The notes under the pieces: generated by a model
What the model saw: the letters and a program-made list of their open reading frames with translations, nothing else
Databases searched by the model: none
What the model was told of the DNA's origin: nothing
Position numbers and translations under genes: made by a program
Source of the DNA: Prolixibacteraceae bacterium
Lineage (GTDB): Bacteria; Bacteroidota; Bacteroidia; Bacteroidales; Prolixibacteraceae
Reading direction: 5' to 3'
DNA length: 64,000 bases
Assembly (NCBI GenBank): GCA_023229575.1
Contig: JALNYZ010000006.1
Location: 124,001-188,000 of the forward strand
In this document: positions 1-8,077 of the stretch, piece after piece
Numbering within the stretch: position 1 is the stretch's first letter
How the letters are laid out: every line of letters starts with the position of its first letter

Positions 1-735
1 GATCCCAACGACCGCAGTGTTTACAGCGGAAGAGAAAGAAGGCGCCATGGTTCCGATTCAAGGGTATTCCTTGGGGTACTTTTTGTTGCCATCGGGGCTT
101 TACTGATCCTGGAAAACCTCGATTTACTATCTTACGACTTTGCCCACATCCTGATCAGCTGGCCCATGTTGCTGATCGTCATTGGCATCTACAACCTTAG
201 CCGTAAAGCAGCTTCTGCAGGTTTTATCCTGATAGGAATAGGCGCCTATTTCATGCTACCGCGGATTTTTGACCTGCCCGACCACTTCTTTCACAGTTTC
301 TGGCCGGTCATCCTGGTCATCATCGGACTCGTCTTTATCTTTCAATGGAACAGAAAGCCCGGCATCCCTTTTGGATCCGGAGCGGACCACAACGACGTTC
401 TTGACGAAACGGCCATTTTCGGCGGTCGGAATATGTCTTTGGTCTCTGAACAATTCAAAGGGGGAAAGATCACCTCCATTTTCGGCGGATCAAAGATTAA
501 CCTACTCTATTGCAAGCCGGTAGATGGATGTGTGATCGATGTCGCCACCATCTTTGGTGGGACTAAAATCATTGTTCCCGAAAACTGGAATGTAAAAACA
601 GAGGTCGTTTCCATCTTCGGTGGTTTTGAAGACAAGCGAGGCAACTCAGTAATTTCAAGGGTCGATCAGTCAAAAGTAGTTATCATCAAAGGTGCTGCTA
701 TCTTTGGCGGCGGTGAGATTACCTCAATGCCTTAA
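1..735 (+). CDS. LiaF-like membrane protein, 5' end missing
   Basis: The reading frame is open from base 1, so the gene starts outside the window; 244 codons are visible. About residues 20-105 form hydrophobic segments like the LiaI/LiaF transmembrane region (DUF5668 type). The C-terminal ~115 residues carry five spaced IFGG turns (such as AIFGG, SIFGG, TIFGG), typical of the LiaF-like beta-helical domain. LiaF proteins modulate envelope-stress kinases in Firmicutes. Here the gene ends 5 bp before a LytS-type kinase and lies in one run with a LytTR regulator, so a role in tuning that kinase is a reasonable inference. The specific signal is unknown. Confidence 0.8.
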   Translation, partial: DPNDRSVYSGRERRRHGSDSRVFLGVLFVAIGALLILENLDLLSYDFAHILISWPMLLIVIGIYNLSRKAASAGFILIGIGAYFMLPRIFDLPDHFFHSFWPVILVIIGLVFIFQWNRKPGIPFGSGADHNDVLDETAIFGGRNMSLVSEQFKGGKITSIFGGSKINLLYCKPVDGCVIDVATIFGGTKIIVPENWNVKTEVVSIFGGFEDKRGNSVISRVDQSKVVIIKGAAIFGGGEITSMP

Positions 736-740
736 CTATA

Positions 741-1823
741 ATGGAGAAAGCCGGTATCGTCAACAAGTATTCCCTCGTTTTTTACTGGATAGTTCCCGTT
801 ACATTGGGGCTCATCCAGGCTAGTTTCAACCTCTATTTCGAAATCCTCCCAGTGGGGATTTCGCTTGTTGATGGCGCCGTGTTCGGATTTTTGCTTGGGG
901 CCTTTGGTATGGCCATCTGGTTTGTGGTAAAGTACAACAGTCCGGACGATAAATCTTTTGCACTACTACTCACAACCCACCTGGCCGCATCCATTATCCT
1001 CTCACTGGCCTGGGCCTATAGTTCGGCTTTAATTACACGTTCTTTAATTGCTTTCCCTGAATACCTTACTTACCAGGAAAACAATCTTCCCAACAGGATT
1101 TTCATCGGGTTCATTATCTTTATCCTGATGGCAACGGTGTTCTATTTCTACATTTTCTACAGGAAAAACAAGGAGAAGATTGACCGCGAAGTTGCGTTAA
1201 AGCAGGAGGTCAGGGAAGCAGTATTAAGAGCCCTGAAATCCCAGATCAATCCGCATTTCCTCTTCAACAGCCTCAACTCTATTGCCTCACTGACCCTCAC
1301 CAATCCGGAGAAGGCACATGAAATGGTCATAGCCTTATCCGATTTTATGCGCTATTCGCTGCGAAAGCAACACAATGAAATGGTCGCGCTCGAAGAGGAG
1401 ATCAACCACATTCGTCTCTATCTTCAGATTGAAAAAATTCGGTTTGGTGACAAAATGGCCTACTCCTTCCTGGTCGAACCGGATTGTCTGGATTGTCAGA
1501 TTCCCACGCTCTTACTACAACCGCTTTTCGAAAATGCTGTGAAATACGGGGTTTACGAAGCATCCGAACAGGTAGAAATTTCGCTTGTTGCCAGAAAAGA
1601 GGGAGATCATACTATTCTGGTCCTCACCAACAATTTCGATAAAGAGGCAGCTCCTGTCAAAGGGGAGGGTATCGGACTGAGCAACGTGCAGGAGCGGCTG
1701 CGGCTGGTTTACAACAGCAACAACCTGATGGAAATCAAGGAAGAGGATGGGAGATTTGTGGTGACTATTTACCTTCCCTGCGAGAAGCAAAAAAGCAATG
1801 GACAATTGAAAATGGACAATTGA
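741..1823 (+). CDS. LytS-type sensor histidine kinase (His_kinase family)
   Basis: 360 residues. Four hydrophobic segments (about 12-33, 43-64, 72-98, 119-140) form the membrane part. The phospho-acceptor motif SQINPHFLFNSLNS has its histidine at residue 172. An N-box (PLFENAVKYGV) and a G-box (GEGIGLSNVQERL) complete the LytS/YehU-type kinase. It should phosphorylate the LytTR regulator encoded 188 bp downstream. The start is 5 bp after the LiaF-like gene, suggesting co-transcription. The last residues are encoded by a 14-bp tandem repeat that runs past the stop, so the natural C-terminus may have been altered by repeat insertion. Confidence 0.9.
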   Translation: MEKAGIVNKYSLVFYWIVPVTLGLIQASFNLYFEILPVGISLVDGAVFGFLLGAFGMAIWFVVKYNSPDDKSFALLLTTHLAASIILSLAWAYSSALITRSLIAFPEYLTYQENNLPNRIFIGFIIFILMATVFYFYIFYRKNKEKIDREVALKQEVREAVLRALKSQINPHFLFNSLNSIASLTLTNPEKAHEMVIALSDFMRYSLRKQHNEMVALEEEINHIRLYLQIEKIRFGDKMAYSFLVEPDCLDCQIPTLLLQPLFENAVKYGVYEASEQVEISLVARKEGDHTILVLTNNFDKEAAPVKGEGIGLSNVQERLRLVYNSNNLMEIKEEDGRFVVTIYLPCEKQKSNGQLKMDN

Positions 1824-1826
1824 AAA
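1799..1826 (+). repeat. 14-bp tandem repeat at the kinase stop codon
   Basis: Two perfect head-to-tail copies of TGGACAATTGAAAA (1799-1812, 1813-1826). The first encodes the last residues of the kinase and the second contains its stop. The unit holds the self-complementary core CAATTG. The following intergenic stretch to 2011 holds only low-complexity sequence containing forms of CTTTGTG and CACAAAG. Confidence 0.8.
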
Positions 1827-2011
1827 TTATATCTATTCTGCCAATGTATCTTTGCGACCTTAGTGCCGTACTTTGTGCCCTTTGTGGTTAAAGTATTAAA
1901 TTTCAACACAAAGGTCAGTAAGGATATCACAAAGGACTCAAATAAGAATCCGGTCATTGGCAAGAATTCCGAAAAAAACAGACAAGAATTACCAATAGAC
2001 TGATATTAAAT

Positions 2012-2764
2012 ATGACTACAATAAAAGTACTGATCATCGACGACGAACAACTCGCCAGGGATTTGCTGAAAAGCTACCTGGCCAAAGATTCCCGATTGGA
2101 AATAGTCGGGGAGTGCAGCAATGGGTTCGAAGGGGTACTGGCCATCCAGGAGCTGAAGCCCGATCTGGTCTTTCTTGACATCCAGATGCCAAAAATCACC
2201 GGATTCGAGATGCTGGAGCTATTGACAGATCGGCCGGTCATCATATTCTCGACAGCTTACGAAGAGTTCGCCATCCGGGCCTTCGAAGCCAATGCCGTTG
2301 ACTATCTACTGAAACCCTATCCGCTCGAAAGGGTGCAAGTTGCCGTCGAAAAAGCCTTGAAACAAATTCAGTCCGGTGCCGGCAACAAAGAAGAACTGGA
2401 AAACCTGAGCCAGACGCACGACGAAAACAGTGGACTGCTTACCAGGATTGTCGTCAAATCCGGATCCAAAATCAAAATCATCCCGGTTGAAACCATCGAC
2501 TACCTCGAATCGGAAGATGATTTTGTCATGATCTACTGCAAGGAGGGGCATTTTCTGAAACAGAAGACAATGAAGTTTTTCGAAAACCACCTCGACCCCA
2601 AAAAATTTATCCGCATCCATCGCTCCTGCCTGGTTAACAGCGTACAAATTGCGGAGATCCAGCAATACGGAAAAGAGTCGTGGATGCTGCTGACAAAAAA
2701 TGGGGCTAAACTGAAAATAAGCAAATCGGGGTACCTGGCGCTTAAAGAATTCCTCTCAACTTAA
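2012..2764 (+). CDS. LytTR-family response regulator
   Basis: 250 residues. The N-terminal receiver has the acidic pair (IIDDE), the phospho-accepting Asp at residue 56 (FLDIQMP) and the conserved Lys in DYLLKPY near residue 107. A linker leads to a C-terminal LytTR DNA-binding domain (about 145-250), with the typical IHRSCLVN segment. It is the expected partner of the LytS-type kinase upstream. The targets cannot be read from the sequence; regulators of this class usually bind direct repeats near envelope genes. The gene ends 16 bp before an inverted-repeat element. Confidence 0.92.
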   Translation: MTTIKVLIIDDEQLARDLLKSYLAKDSRLEIVGECSNGFEGVLAIQELKPDLVFLDIQMPKITGFEMLELLTDRPVIIFSTAYEEFAIRAFEANAVDYLLKPYPLERVQVAVEKALKQIQSGAGNKEELENLSQTHDENSGLLTRIVVKSGSKIKIIPVETIDYLESEDDFVMIYCKEGHFLKQKTMKFFENHLDPKKFIRIHRSCLVNSVQIAEIQQYGKESWMLLTKNGAKLKISKSGYLALKEFLST

Positions 2765-2780
2765 ATCATGAAATCTAAGA

Positions 2781-3028
2781 CTGTTTAAATTTATTACACA
2801 GAGAATAATTTTCTATTAATCGAAAATATAGGATGCATAGAAATTTATGCAATTATGTAGATTCAAGAGAGAAACCCCGGAGTTACAAAGAGTTGGAAAA
2901 TCGCAAGCGATTTTCTCTCTGTGTAACTCCTTGTTTCCTCTTGTGTATTTTACTGCAAGCGACAATATCAAAGCCATCTTTAATCTCATTATGGAGCCAT
3001 AAATTCTCTGTGTAAGAAATTTAAACAG
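2781..3028. mobile_element. MITE-like inverted-repeat element (family 1)
   Basis: The ends are imperfect inverted repeats of about 28 bp: the left begins CTGTTTAAATTT and continues TTACACAGAGAAT; the right is its complement, ending AAATTTAAACAG. Inside, at about 2878-2932, is a long hairpin whose arms run from GGAGTTACA to TGTAACTCC around GAAAATCGC/GCGATTTTC. No convincing coding sequence lies inside; a 60-codon ORF follows the hairpin and is probably chance. Size (248 bp), TIRs and lack of a gene fit a miniature inverted-repeat transposable element. No target-site duplication was identified. Confidence 0.6.
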
Positions 3029-3130
3029 CTTCTAAAAGACAGATGGAAAAATAGCGACCATTCCGTTTTTTTTATTTTAAAATCCTTCCAGAATGCTTTT
3101 CTTTGCAGCGAGTCAACTGACATTGCATCC

Positions 3131-3652
3131 ATGGCCATAAAAGATTCATTTTTCTCCCATTTAGCCGCCAGCATCCATCCGTATCTCCATTGGATATGGC
3201 TGTTTTTGTTGGGTGTGATCTGCCTTTGGGGATTGATCAGTCTCTATAAAAGGATGCGCACTTCCCCAACCAAAGGAAGAAAATTAACATTGAAAGAGCG
3301 GCTAAGCAGAAGAAAAGCGCAAATCATCATCAAAGGCGACAGGTCCAGAAATCCCGATTACGTGACCATGTCGCTTCAAAACTATGGTATACGTCCGGTT
3401 GATCTTCAGGCGCCATGCCTGGTTTTCAAACGGTGGAGCAGTGAGCGAAAATTCAGGATCAACAACTTTGGAGGGATCGACGATTTCCCGATGTGGCTGG
3501 AACCCGGTTACGAAGCAACCTACCAGATCGGATTGAGCCAGTTTTACGATCGTGCACCGGCCTTGAAGAGGGCCTGCAGGCTGAGCGCCGAAATCAGGGA
3601 GGTTTCAGGAAAGAAATTTGTAAGCCCAACCATTCGAATAAAGCTGATTTGA
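3131..3652 (+). CDS. Hypothetical single-pass membrane protein
   Basis: 173 residues, not recognised. Residues about 18-40 form one transmembrane helix, followed by a basic stretch (RKLTLKERLSRRKAQ) and then a ~110-residue region with a mixed beta pattern, which is probably cytoplasmic if the positive-inside rule applies. The stop overlaps nothing but lies 2 bp before the pullulanase ATG, so the two are probably co-transcribed. No catalytic motif is seen. Confidence 0.7.
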   Translation: MAIKDSFFSHLAASIHPYLHWIWLFLLGVICLWGLISLYKRMRTSPTKGRKLTLKERLSRRKAQIIIKGDRSRNPDYVTMSLQNYGIRPVDLQAPCLVFKRWSSERKFRINNFGGIDDFPMWLEPGYEATYQIGLSQFYDRAPALKRACRLSAEIREVSGKKFVSPTIRIKLI

Positions 3653-3654
3653 CC

Positions 3655-5598
3655 ATGCGAGATTGGATCTTCAAAGAGGGTGCCTTTAGCGATTTTCCTG
3701 TTTACCATGGGGACGACCTCGGTGTAAACTGGTCGGAAGCCTCCTTGTCTGTACGGATTTGGGCACCGACAGCGTTGGAGGTCTTGTTCAGGCTCTATCG
3801 ATCCGCGGAGGCCGGAGAGGCCGAACACACCTTTCAACTGATCCGTTCCGAATCAGGGACTTGGACTACCAAACTGGCAGGAAATTATGATCGCTCTTTC
3901 TATGCTTTTCAGGTGCGCGATGAAAAAGGGTGGCTGAACCAATGTCCAGACATCGGGGCAAAAGCCACCGGCGTTAACGGGATGAGAGGTGTTATTCTGG
4001 ATCCTTCGACTACAAATCCCGAAAATTGGGAAAAGGACAACAGGTCGCCTGTCGTCAAACCCGCAGATATGGTGCTTTACGAACTGCATGTCCGCGATTT
4101 CTCCATCTCTCCCGATTCGGGCATAGCGCACAAAGGGAAATACCTCGGTTTAACGGAAACCGGCACAAAATCCCCTGAAGGGCAATCCACGGGAGTTGAC
4201 CACCTGAAGGAGCTGGGTATCACCCATGTGCACCTGCTGCCTATCGCCGATTTTTACACCGTCGATGAGACCAAATCGACACCTCAATACAACTGGGGGT
4301 ACGATCCCCTCAATTTCAATACGCCTGAAGGGTGGTACGCTTCAGATCCTTACGATGGCCAAACACGTATCAAAGAGGTGAAACAGGTGGTGCAGGTCTT
4401 GCACGAGAATGGCCTCGGAGTGATCATGGATGTTGTTTACAACCATTCCGGACTGATCTTCGATTCATGGTTCAACCAGTTCGTACCCGGATACTATTAC
4501 CGCCAGCGTGCTGATGGAACCTTTTCGGATGCAAGCGGTTGCGGCAACGAGCTGGCCTCCGAGCGGGCGATGGTACGAAAATTCATCGTCGATTCAGTCG
4601 CCTGGTGGGCAGAGGAGTATCATTTCGACGGCTTCAGGTTCGACCTGATGGGAATCCTTGATATTGAAACGATGAACCAGATCCGCAAAAGATTGGATCT
4701 GATCGACAAAAATATTTTCATCTACGGGGAAGGGTGGATTGCAGCAGAATCGCCTCTTCCCGAAATTTTTCGCGCCACAAAGCTGAACACGCCTCAGCTC
4801 GACCGAATCGCCTCCTTTTGCGACGACATGCGCGATGGGTTGAAAGGATCGCCCTTTAACAGGTACAGCATTGGCTTCATCAGCGGATTGACGCTCAGGG
4901 AGGAGAAGATCAAATTCGCCATTATTGGAGCCATTGAACATCCGCAGATTTTCTACGATTACGTCGATTCTTCACGGCGGTCCTGGGCTAATTCACCGGC
5001 TCAATGCGTCAATTATGTCTCATGTCACGACAACTATACCCTATTCGACAAGCTGCAATACTCTTGTCCGGAGGCCTCCATGGAAGAGATTGATCGGATG
5101 ACCCGGCTGGCCATTGGCATTCTGCTTACTTCGCAAGGCGTTCCATTCCTTCATTCGGGAATTGAAATGCACCGGACGAAAGGGGGCCACCACGACTCCT
5201 ACCGTTCTCCTGATGAAGTCAACCAGATCGAATGGAGCAGGAAGTCGGAGTATCTCTCACTTTTCAATTTCACCAGAAACTGCATCGAACTGCGTCGACA
5301 GCACCCTGCTTTCCGCATGAGCGATCAGAAAATGGTTAGAAAGAACCTCTCATTTTTGGGGAAATACATCCCCGGAGTGATTGTTTACGAACTAAAAGAG
5401 AACGCTAATGGAGATAGCTGGAAAAACATCCTTGTTCTGTTCAATGGGAACAACTATTCGGTTGAATTTGTGATTCAGGAGAAGCGATGGCTGATTGTTG
5501 CGCAAAACGGGGAAATCCAGCCCCACGGCATGGGTCATGTCGTCACCAACCTGGTACGGCTGCATCCCATCTCCATGATGATTCTCGCAGAAGAATAA
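3655..5598 (+). CDS. pulA: Type I pullulanase (GH13 debranching enzyme)
   Basis: 647 residues from the ATG at 3655, chosen because family similarity begins there; the open frame extends upstream inside the preceding gene but those codons look non-coding. An N-terminal CBM48/E-set domain is followed by a GH13 barrel. YNWGYDP is the pullulanase signature. The catalytic triad is visible: Asp330 (GFRFDL), Glu359 (YGEGW) and Asp459 (SCHDN). It hydrolyses alpha-1,6 branches in pullulan, glycogen or starch. No signal peptide is seen, so a cytoplasmic role in glycogen or maltodextrin use is likely. Confidence 0.93.
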   Translation: MRDWIFKEGAFSDFPVYHGDDLGVNWSEASLSVRIWAPTALEVLFRLYRSAEAGEAEHTFQLIRSESGTWTTKLAGNYDRSFYAFQVRDEKGWLNQCPDIGAKATGVNGMRGVILDPSTTNPENWEKDNRSPVVKPADMVLYELHVRDFSISPDSGIAHKGKYLGLTETGTKSPEGQSTGVDHLKELGITHVHLLPIADFYTVDETKSTPQYNWGYDPLNFNTPEGWYASDPYDGQTRIKEVKQVVQVLHENGLGVIMDVVYNHSGLIFDSWFNQFVPGYYYRQRADGTFSDASGCGNELASERAMVRKFIVDSVAWWAEEYHFDGFRFDLMGILDIETMNQIRKRLDLIDKNIFIYGEGWIAAESPLPEIFRATKLNTPQLDRIASFCDDMRDGLKGSPFNRYSIGFISGLTLREEKIKFAIIGAIEHPQIFYDYVDSSRRSWANSPAQCVNYVSCHDNYTLFDKLQYSCPEASMEEIDRMTRLAIGILLTSQGVPFLHSGIEMHRTKGGHHDSYRSPDEVNQIEWSRKSEYLSLFNFTRNCIELRRQHPAFRMSDQKMVRKNLSFLGKYIPGVIVYELKENANGDSWKNILVLFNGNNYSVEFVIQEKRWLIVAQNGEIQPHGMGHVVTNLVRLHPISMMILAEE

Positions 5599-5635
5599 CC
5601 AATAATCATGCGGCGTTCGTGTAATTCGTATTTTC

Positions 5636-6850
5636 CTAGAAGGCTCCCAGTAACAAGTTAATATCGTTGTCTGGTAGCGAAAGGGTTTTGGCAATATCCC
5701 TGTTGGTCAGGATTCCGTTCAGGAGGTAAACCCCTTCACAAAAGCCCCTGTTACTTTTGATGTATTCTGTAACCCCTCCCGATTGCCCGATCCCGAGCAA
5801 AATGGGGGTAAAAATGTTGCTGGCCGCGATAGAGGCGGTGCGTGCAACCTTCGACTCGAGGTTTGGAACGCAACAATGGATAACACCGTGTTCCTTGTAG
5901 GTAGGGTTTTTGAGTGTGGTAATCCTGGATGTTTCGAAACAGCCGCCCTGAATAATATTGAGATCAATGATCACCGAATTTTCTTTCATTCCCTCTACCA
6001 TATCCTCCGGTACAATCATGTTGGGAACCTCATTCATGGGCATGGCGCCCAGAACAACTTCAGCGGTTTTCAGCGCCTTTCGAAGCGCTTTGGGATGAAA
6101 GACGGAAGTTGAAATATGTTGCCCCAACCGTGCCTTCAGGTTCATCAGTTTGTAGATGGAATCATCAAAAACCCTCACCACAGCGCCAAGCGCCATGGCG
6201 GTTCTGGCAGCCTGCTCGGCAACGGTACCTGACCCAAGAATTACCACCTCCGAGGGTGCGACACCGGTTACTTCCCCAAGTATCACCCCTTTGCCACCGA
6301 TCGTGCTGAGCAGTTCGCTGGCCAACACCATCGAAATATTTCCAATAATTTCACTGCTGATTTGCACCATAGGGGAGACGCCATGTTCATCTTTCAGGTA
6401 TTCGAACCCGATGGCGGTAACCTTCTTGCGCATCAGTTTACGAACAAATTCAGCAGTCATCAGGGAGAGGTAAACAGGAGAAAAGAGCAATTGGTTGCCT
6501 TTCATCAAATCAGTCTCGTCGCTGGTGTAGGGTGCCATTTTGAGAATGATATCACACTGGAAAATCTCAGCGGCACTCTGGCAAATCACAGCCCCCGCTT
6601 CGGCATAAGACCGATCAGAATAGTTGGCCTCTTTGCCCGCACCTTGCTGGATGAAAAGATTATGCCCTTGCGAAACCAGCACCTCCACCGATTGCGGTGT
6701 AAGTGGCACCCTGAATTCTACCACATTCCCGACATCCGGAATCCCAATGCTCAATTTGATATTTCGTTTCCCCGGCTTGTACAACTCCTCCTTGGGAATA
6801 AGTTTCTCCTTGGTCCAAACAGAAACATTCTCTTCTTTGCGATGGTTCAT
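5636..6850 (-). CDS. ald: Alanine dehydrogenase
   Basis: 404 residues, slightly longer than the usual ~370 because of an N-terminal extension before the conserved KLSIGIP/EFRVPLTP region. The NAD-binding Rossmann motif VVILGSGTVAEQAART lies near residue 200. The C-terminal part (HGVIHCCVPNLESKVARTAS) matches the AlaDH/PNT family. It interconverts alanine and pyruvate plus ammonium with NAD. It lies 11 bp downstream of tsaE on the same strand, so the two probably form an operon. PNT alpha subunit is the nearest alternative, but there is no pntB neighbour. Confidence 0.9.
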   Translation of the reverse strand: MNHRKEENVSVWTKEKLIPKEELYKPGKRNIKLSIGIPDVGNVVEFRVPLTPQSVEVLVSQGHNLFIQQGAGKEANYSDRSYAEAGAVICQSAAEIFQCDIILKMAPYTSDETDLMKGNQLLFSPVYLSLMTAEFVRKLMRKKVTAIGFEYLKDEHGVSPMVQISSEIIGNISMVLASELLSTIGGKGVILGEVTGVAPSEVVILGSGTVAEQAARTAMALGAVVRVFDDSIYKLMNLKARLGQHISTSVFHPKALRKALKTAEVVLGAMPMNEVPNMIVPEDMVEGMKENSVIIDLNIIQGGCFETSRITTLKNPTYKEHGVIHCCVPNLESKVARTASIAASNIFTPILLGIGQSGGVTEYIKSNRGFCEGVYLLNGILTNRDIAKTLSLPDNDINLLLGAF

Positions 6851-6861
6851 TTCTTCAATTA

Positions 6862-7278
6862 TTAGGCTGCTTCAATTATTCTGGTTCCATTGACTGTCTC
6901 TGTGATAGAGATTTTAACTGTGTTTATTGGAAGTAAAGGTTCAATTAATTCAGGCCATTCGATAAAACAATAATTATCGCTGAAAAAATACTCTTCGTAT
7001 CCCAAATCAAAGAGTTCATCCAGACTCTTGATCCTGTAAAAGTCGAAATGAAAAATCTCATTGGAATGCTCAGTCGCATAGACGTTTATTAGTGCAAAAG
7101 TAGGCGAGGTAACGTAATCGATTACCTGCAATTTATCACATAGGGCTTTGATAAAGGTCGTTTTCCCCGAGCCCATCTTCCCATAAAAAGCAAAGAGCCG
7201 ATCCGCCGGATGAGCCTCGAGAAATTTTTCTGCAACATGGTTTATTTCACTCAACGAATTGATCTCTGCTTTAAACAT
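6862..7278 (-). CDS. tsaE: tRNA threonylcarbamoyladenosine biosynthesis ATPase TsaE
   Basis: 138 residues, the normal TsaE length. The Walker A motif GKMGSGKT is at residues 33-40, followed by the TsaE signature around VTSPTFALINVY and a conserved FHFDFYRI (normally HxDxYR). It supports the TsaD-TsaB complex that installs t6A37 in ANN-decoding tRNAs. First gene of a likely two-gene operon with ald. Confidence 0.93.
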   Translation of the reverse strand: MFKAEINSLSEINHVAEKFLEAHPADRLFAFYGKMGSGKTTFIKALCDKLQVIDYVTSPTFALINVYATEHSNEIFHFDFYRIKSLDELFDLGYEEYFFSDNYCFIEWPELIEPLLPINTVKISITETVNGTRIIEAA

Positions 7279-7356
7279 CTATTTGTTCCTCTTTTCTCCA
7301 TCAATTTTAATCAATTAATTTTGATAAAAATCAGCTTCTGACATTCAATTTTATCT

Positions 7357-7364
7357 TAATTTTG
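7357..7364 (+). promoter_or_regulatory. Candidate -7 box for gcvH
   Basis: TAATTTTG matches the Bacteroidota -7 consensus TAnnTTTG and would start transcription near 7370, about 18 nt before the gcvH ATG. No clear -33 box is seen. Confidence 0.4.
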
Positions 7365-7387
7365 AAAAAAATACAAATACTTTAACC

Positions 7388-7768
7388 ATGAACATTCCAT
7401 CAGCATTAAAATACACGAAAGAACATGAATGGCTTCGTGTTGAAGGAGATGTCGCCTTTGTCGGGATTACTGACTTTGCCCAGGGCGAACTCGGAGACAT
7501 CGTATTCCTTGAAATCGAGACATTGGGAGAATCCCTGGAAGCCGAAGAGATTTTTGGTACCATTGAGGCAGTAAAGACTGTTTCCGATTTGTTTATGCCA
7601 GCCTCAGGAAAGATTCTTGAGATCAATTCCTTACTGGAAGAGAACCCCGATTTGGTAAATAGTGATCCCTATGGAAAAGGATGGTTGATCAAAGTTGAAC
7701 TGAAAGATGCTTCGGAAGTGAACAAACTTCTCACTGCAGAACAGTACGGTGCAATACTGGAAGCATAA
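7388..7768 (+). CDS. gcvH: Glycine cleavage system H protein
   Basis: 126 residues, the full family length. The lipoyl-attachment lysine is Lys63 in EAVKTVSD. H protein shuttles the aminomethyl group between the P, T and L proteins of glycine cleavage. The other gcv genes are not in this window, so it is a stand-alone copy. It is followed by a strong terminator. Confidence 0.95.
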   Translation: MNIPSALKYTKEHEWLRVEGDVAFVGITDFAQGELGDIVFLEIETLGESLEAEEIFGTIEAVKTVSDLFMPASGKILEINSLLEENPDLVNSDPYGKGWLIKVELKDASEVNKLLTAEQYGAILEA

Positions 7769-7810
7769 ATTACAAAGATAACAGATCAGAATAGTTGCGT
7801 CTGACCCCTG

Positions 7811-7845
7811 CTGCAAATCCCGTCCTCAACGGGATTTGCTGTTTA
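7811..7845 (+). terminator. Rho-independent terminator after gcvH
   Basis: GCAAATCCCGT (7813-7823) pairs perfectly with ACGGGATTTGC (7829-7839) around a 5-nt loop, an 11-bp stem, and is followed by a T-rich stretch. Confidence 0.85.
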
Positions 7846-7897
7846 ATAAATTTTTAAGAATCAGTTGGTCCGACCTTCAAATTCTAAAAATTGCAAC

Positions 7898-7905
7898 TAT
7901 ATTTG
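7898..7905 (+). promoter_or_regulatory. Candidate -7 box upstream of the GH106-like gene
   Basis: TATATTTG fits TAnnTTTG but lies ~170 nt upstream of the ATG and has no good -33 partner. The rest of 7846-8077 shows nothing I can assign. Confidence 0.3.
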
Positions 7906-8077
7906 CTTTCCTGGCAAACCCCGTTATTCAGAAAGAATCACTTTCGCCACATACAACAAAGCAGAAAGGCCAAGAGTCCTTCAGGTCATAAGTGTCCTGC
8001 GAGTACTACGGTTCCTATTGGAGATAGAAAGGCGATGATTCCAGAAAATTGAAGAACACTACCAATAAATAACTACC

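Noticed and set aside
3493..3654. Upstream extension of the pullulanase frame by 54 codons
   Set aside because: Lies inside the preceding gene in another frame and the residues look non-coding; the ATG at 3655 is better.
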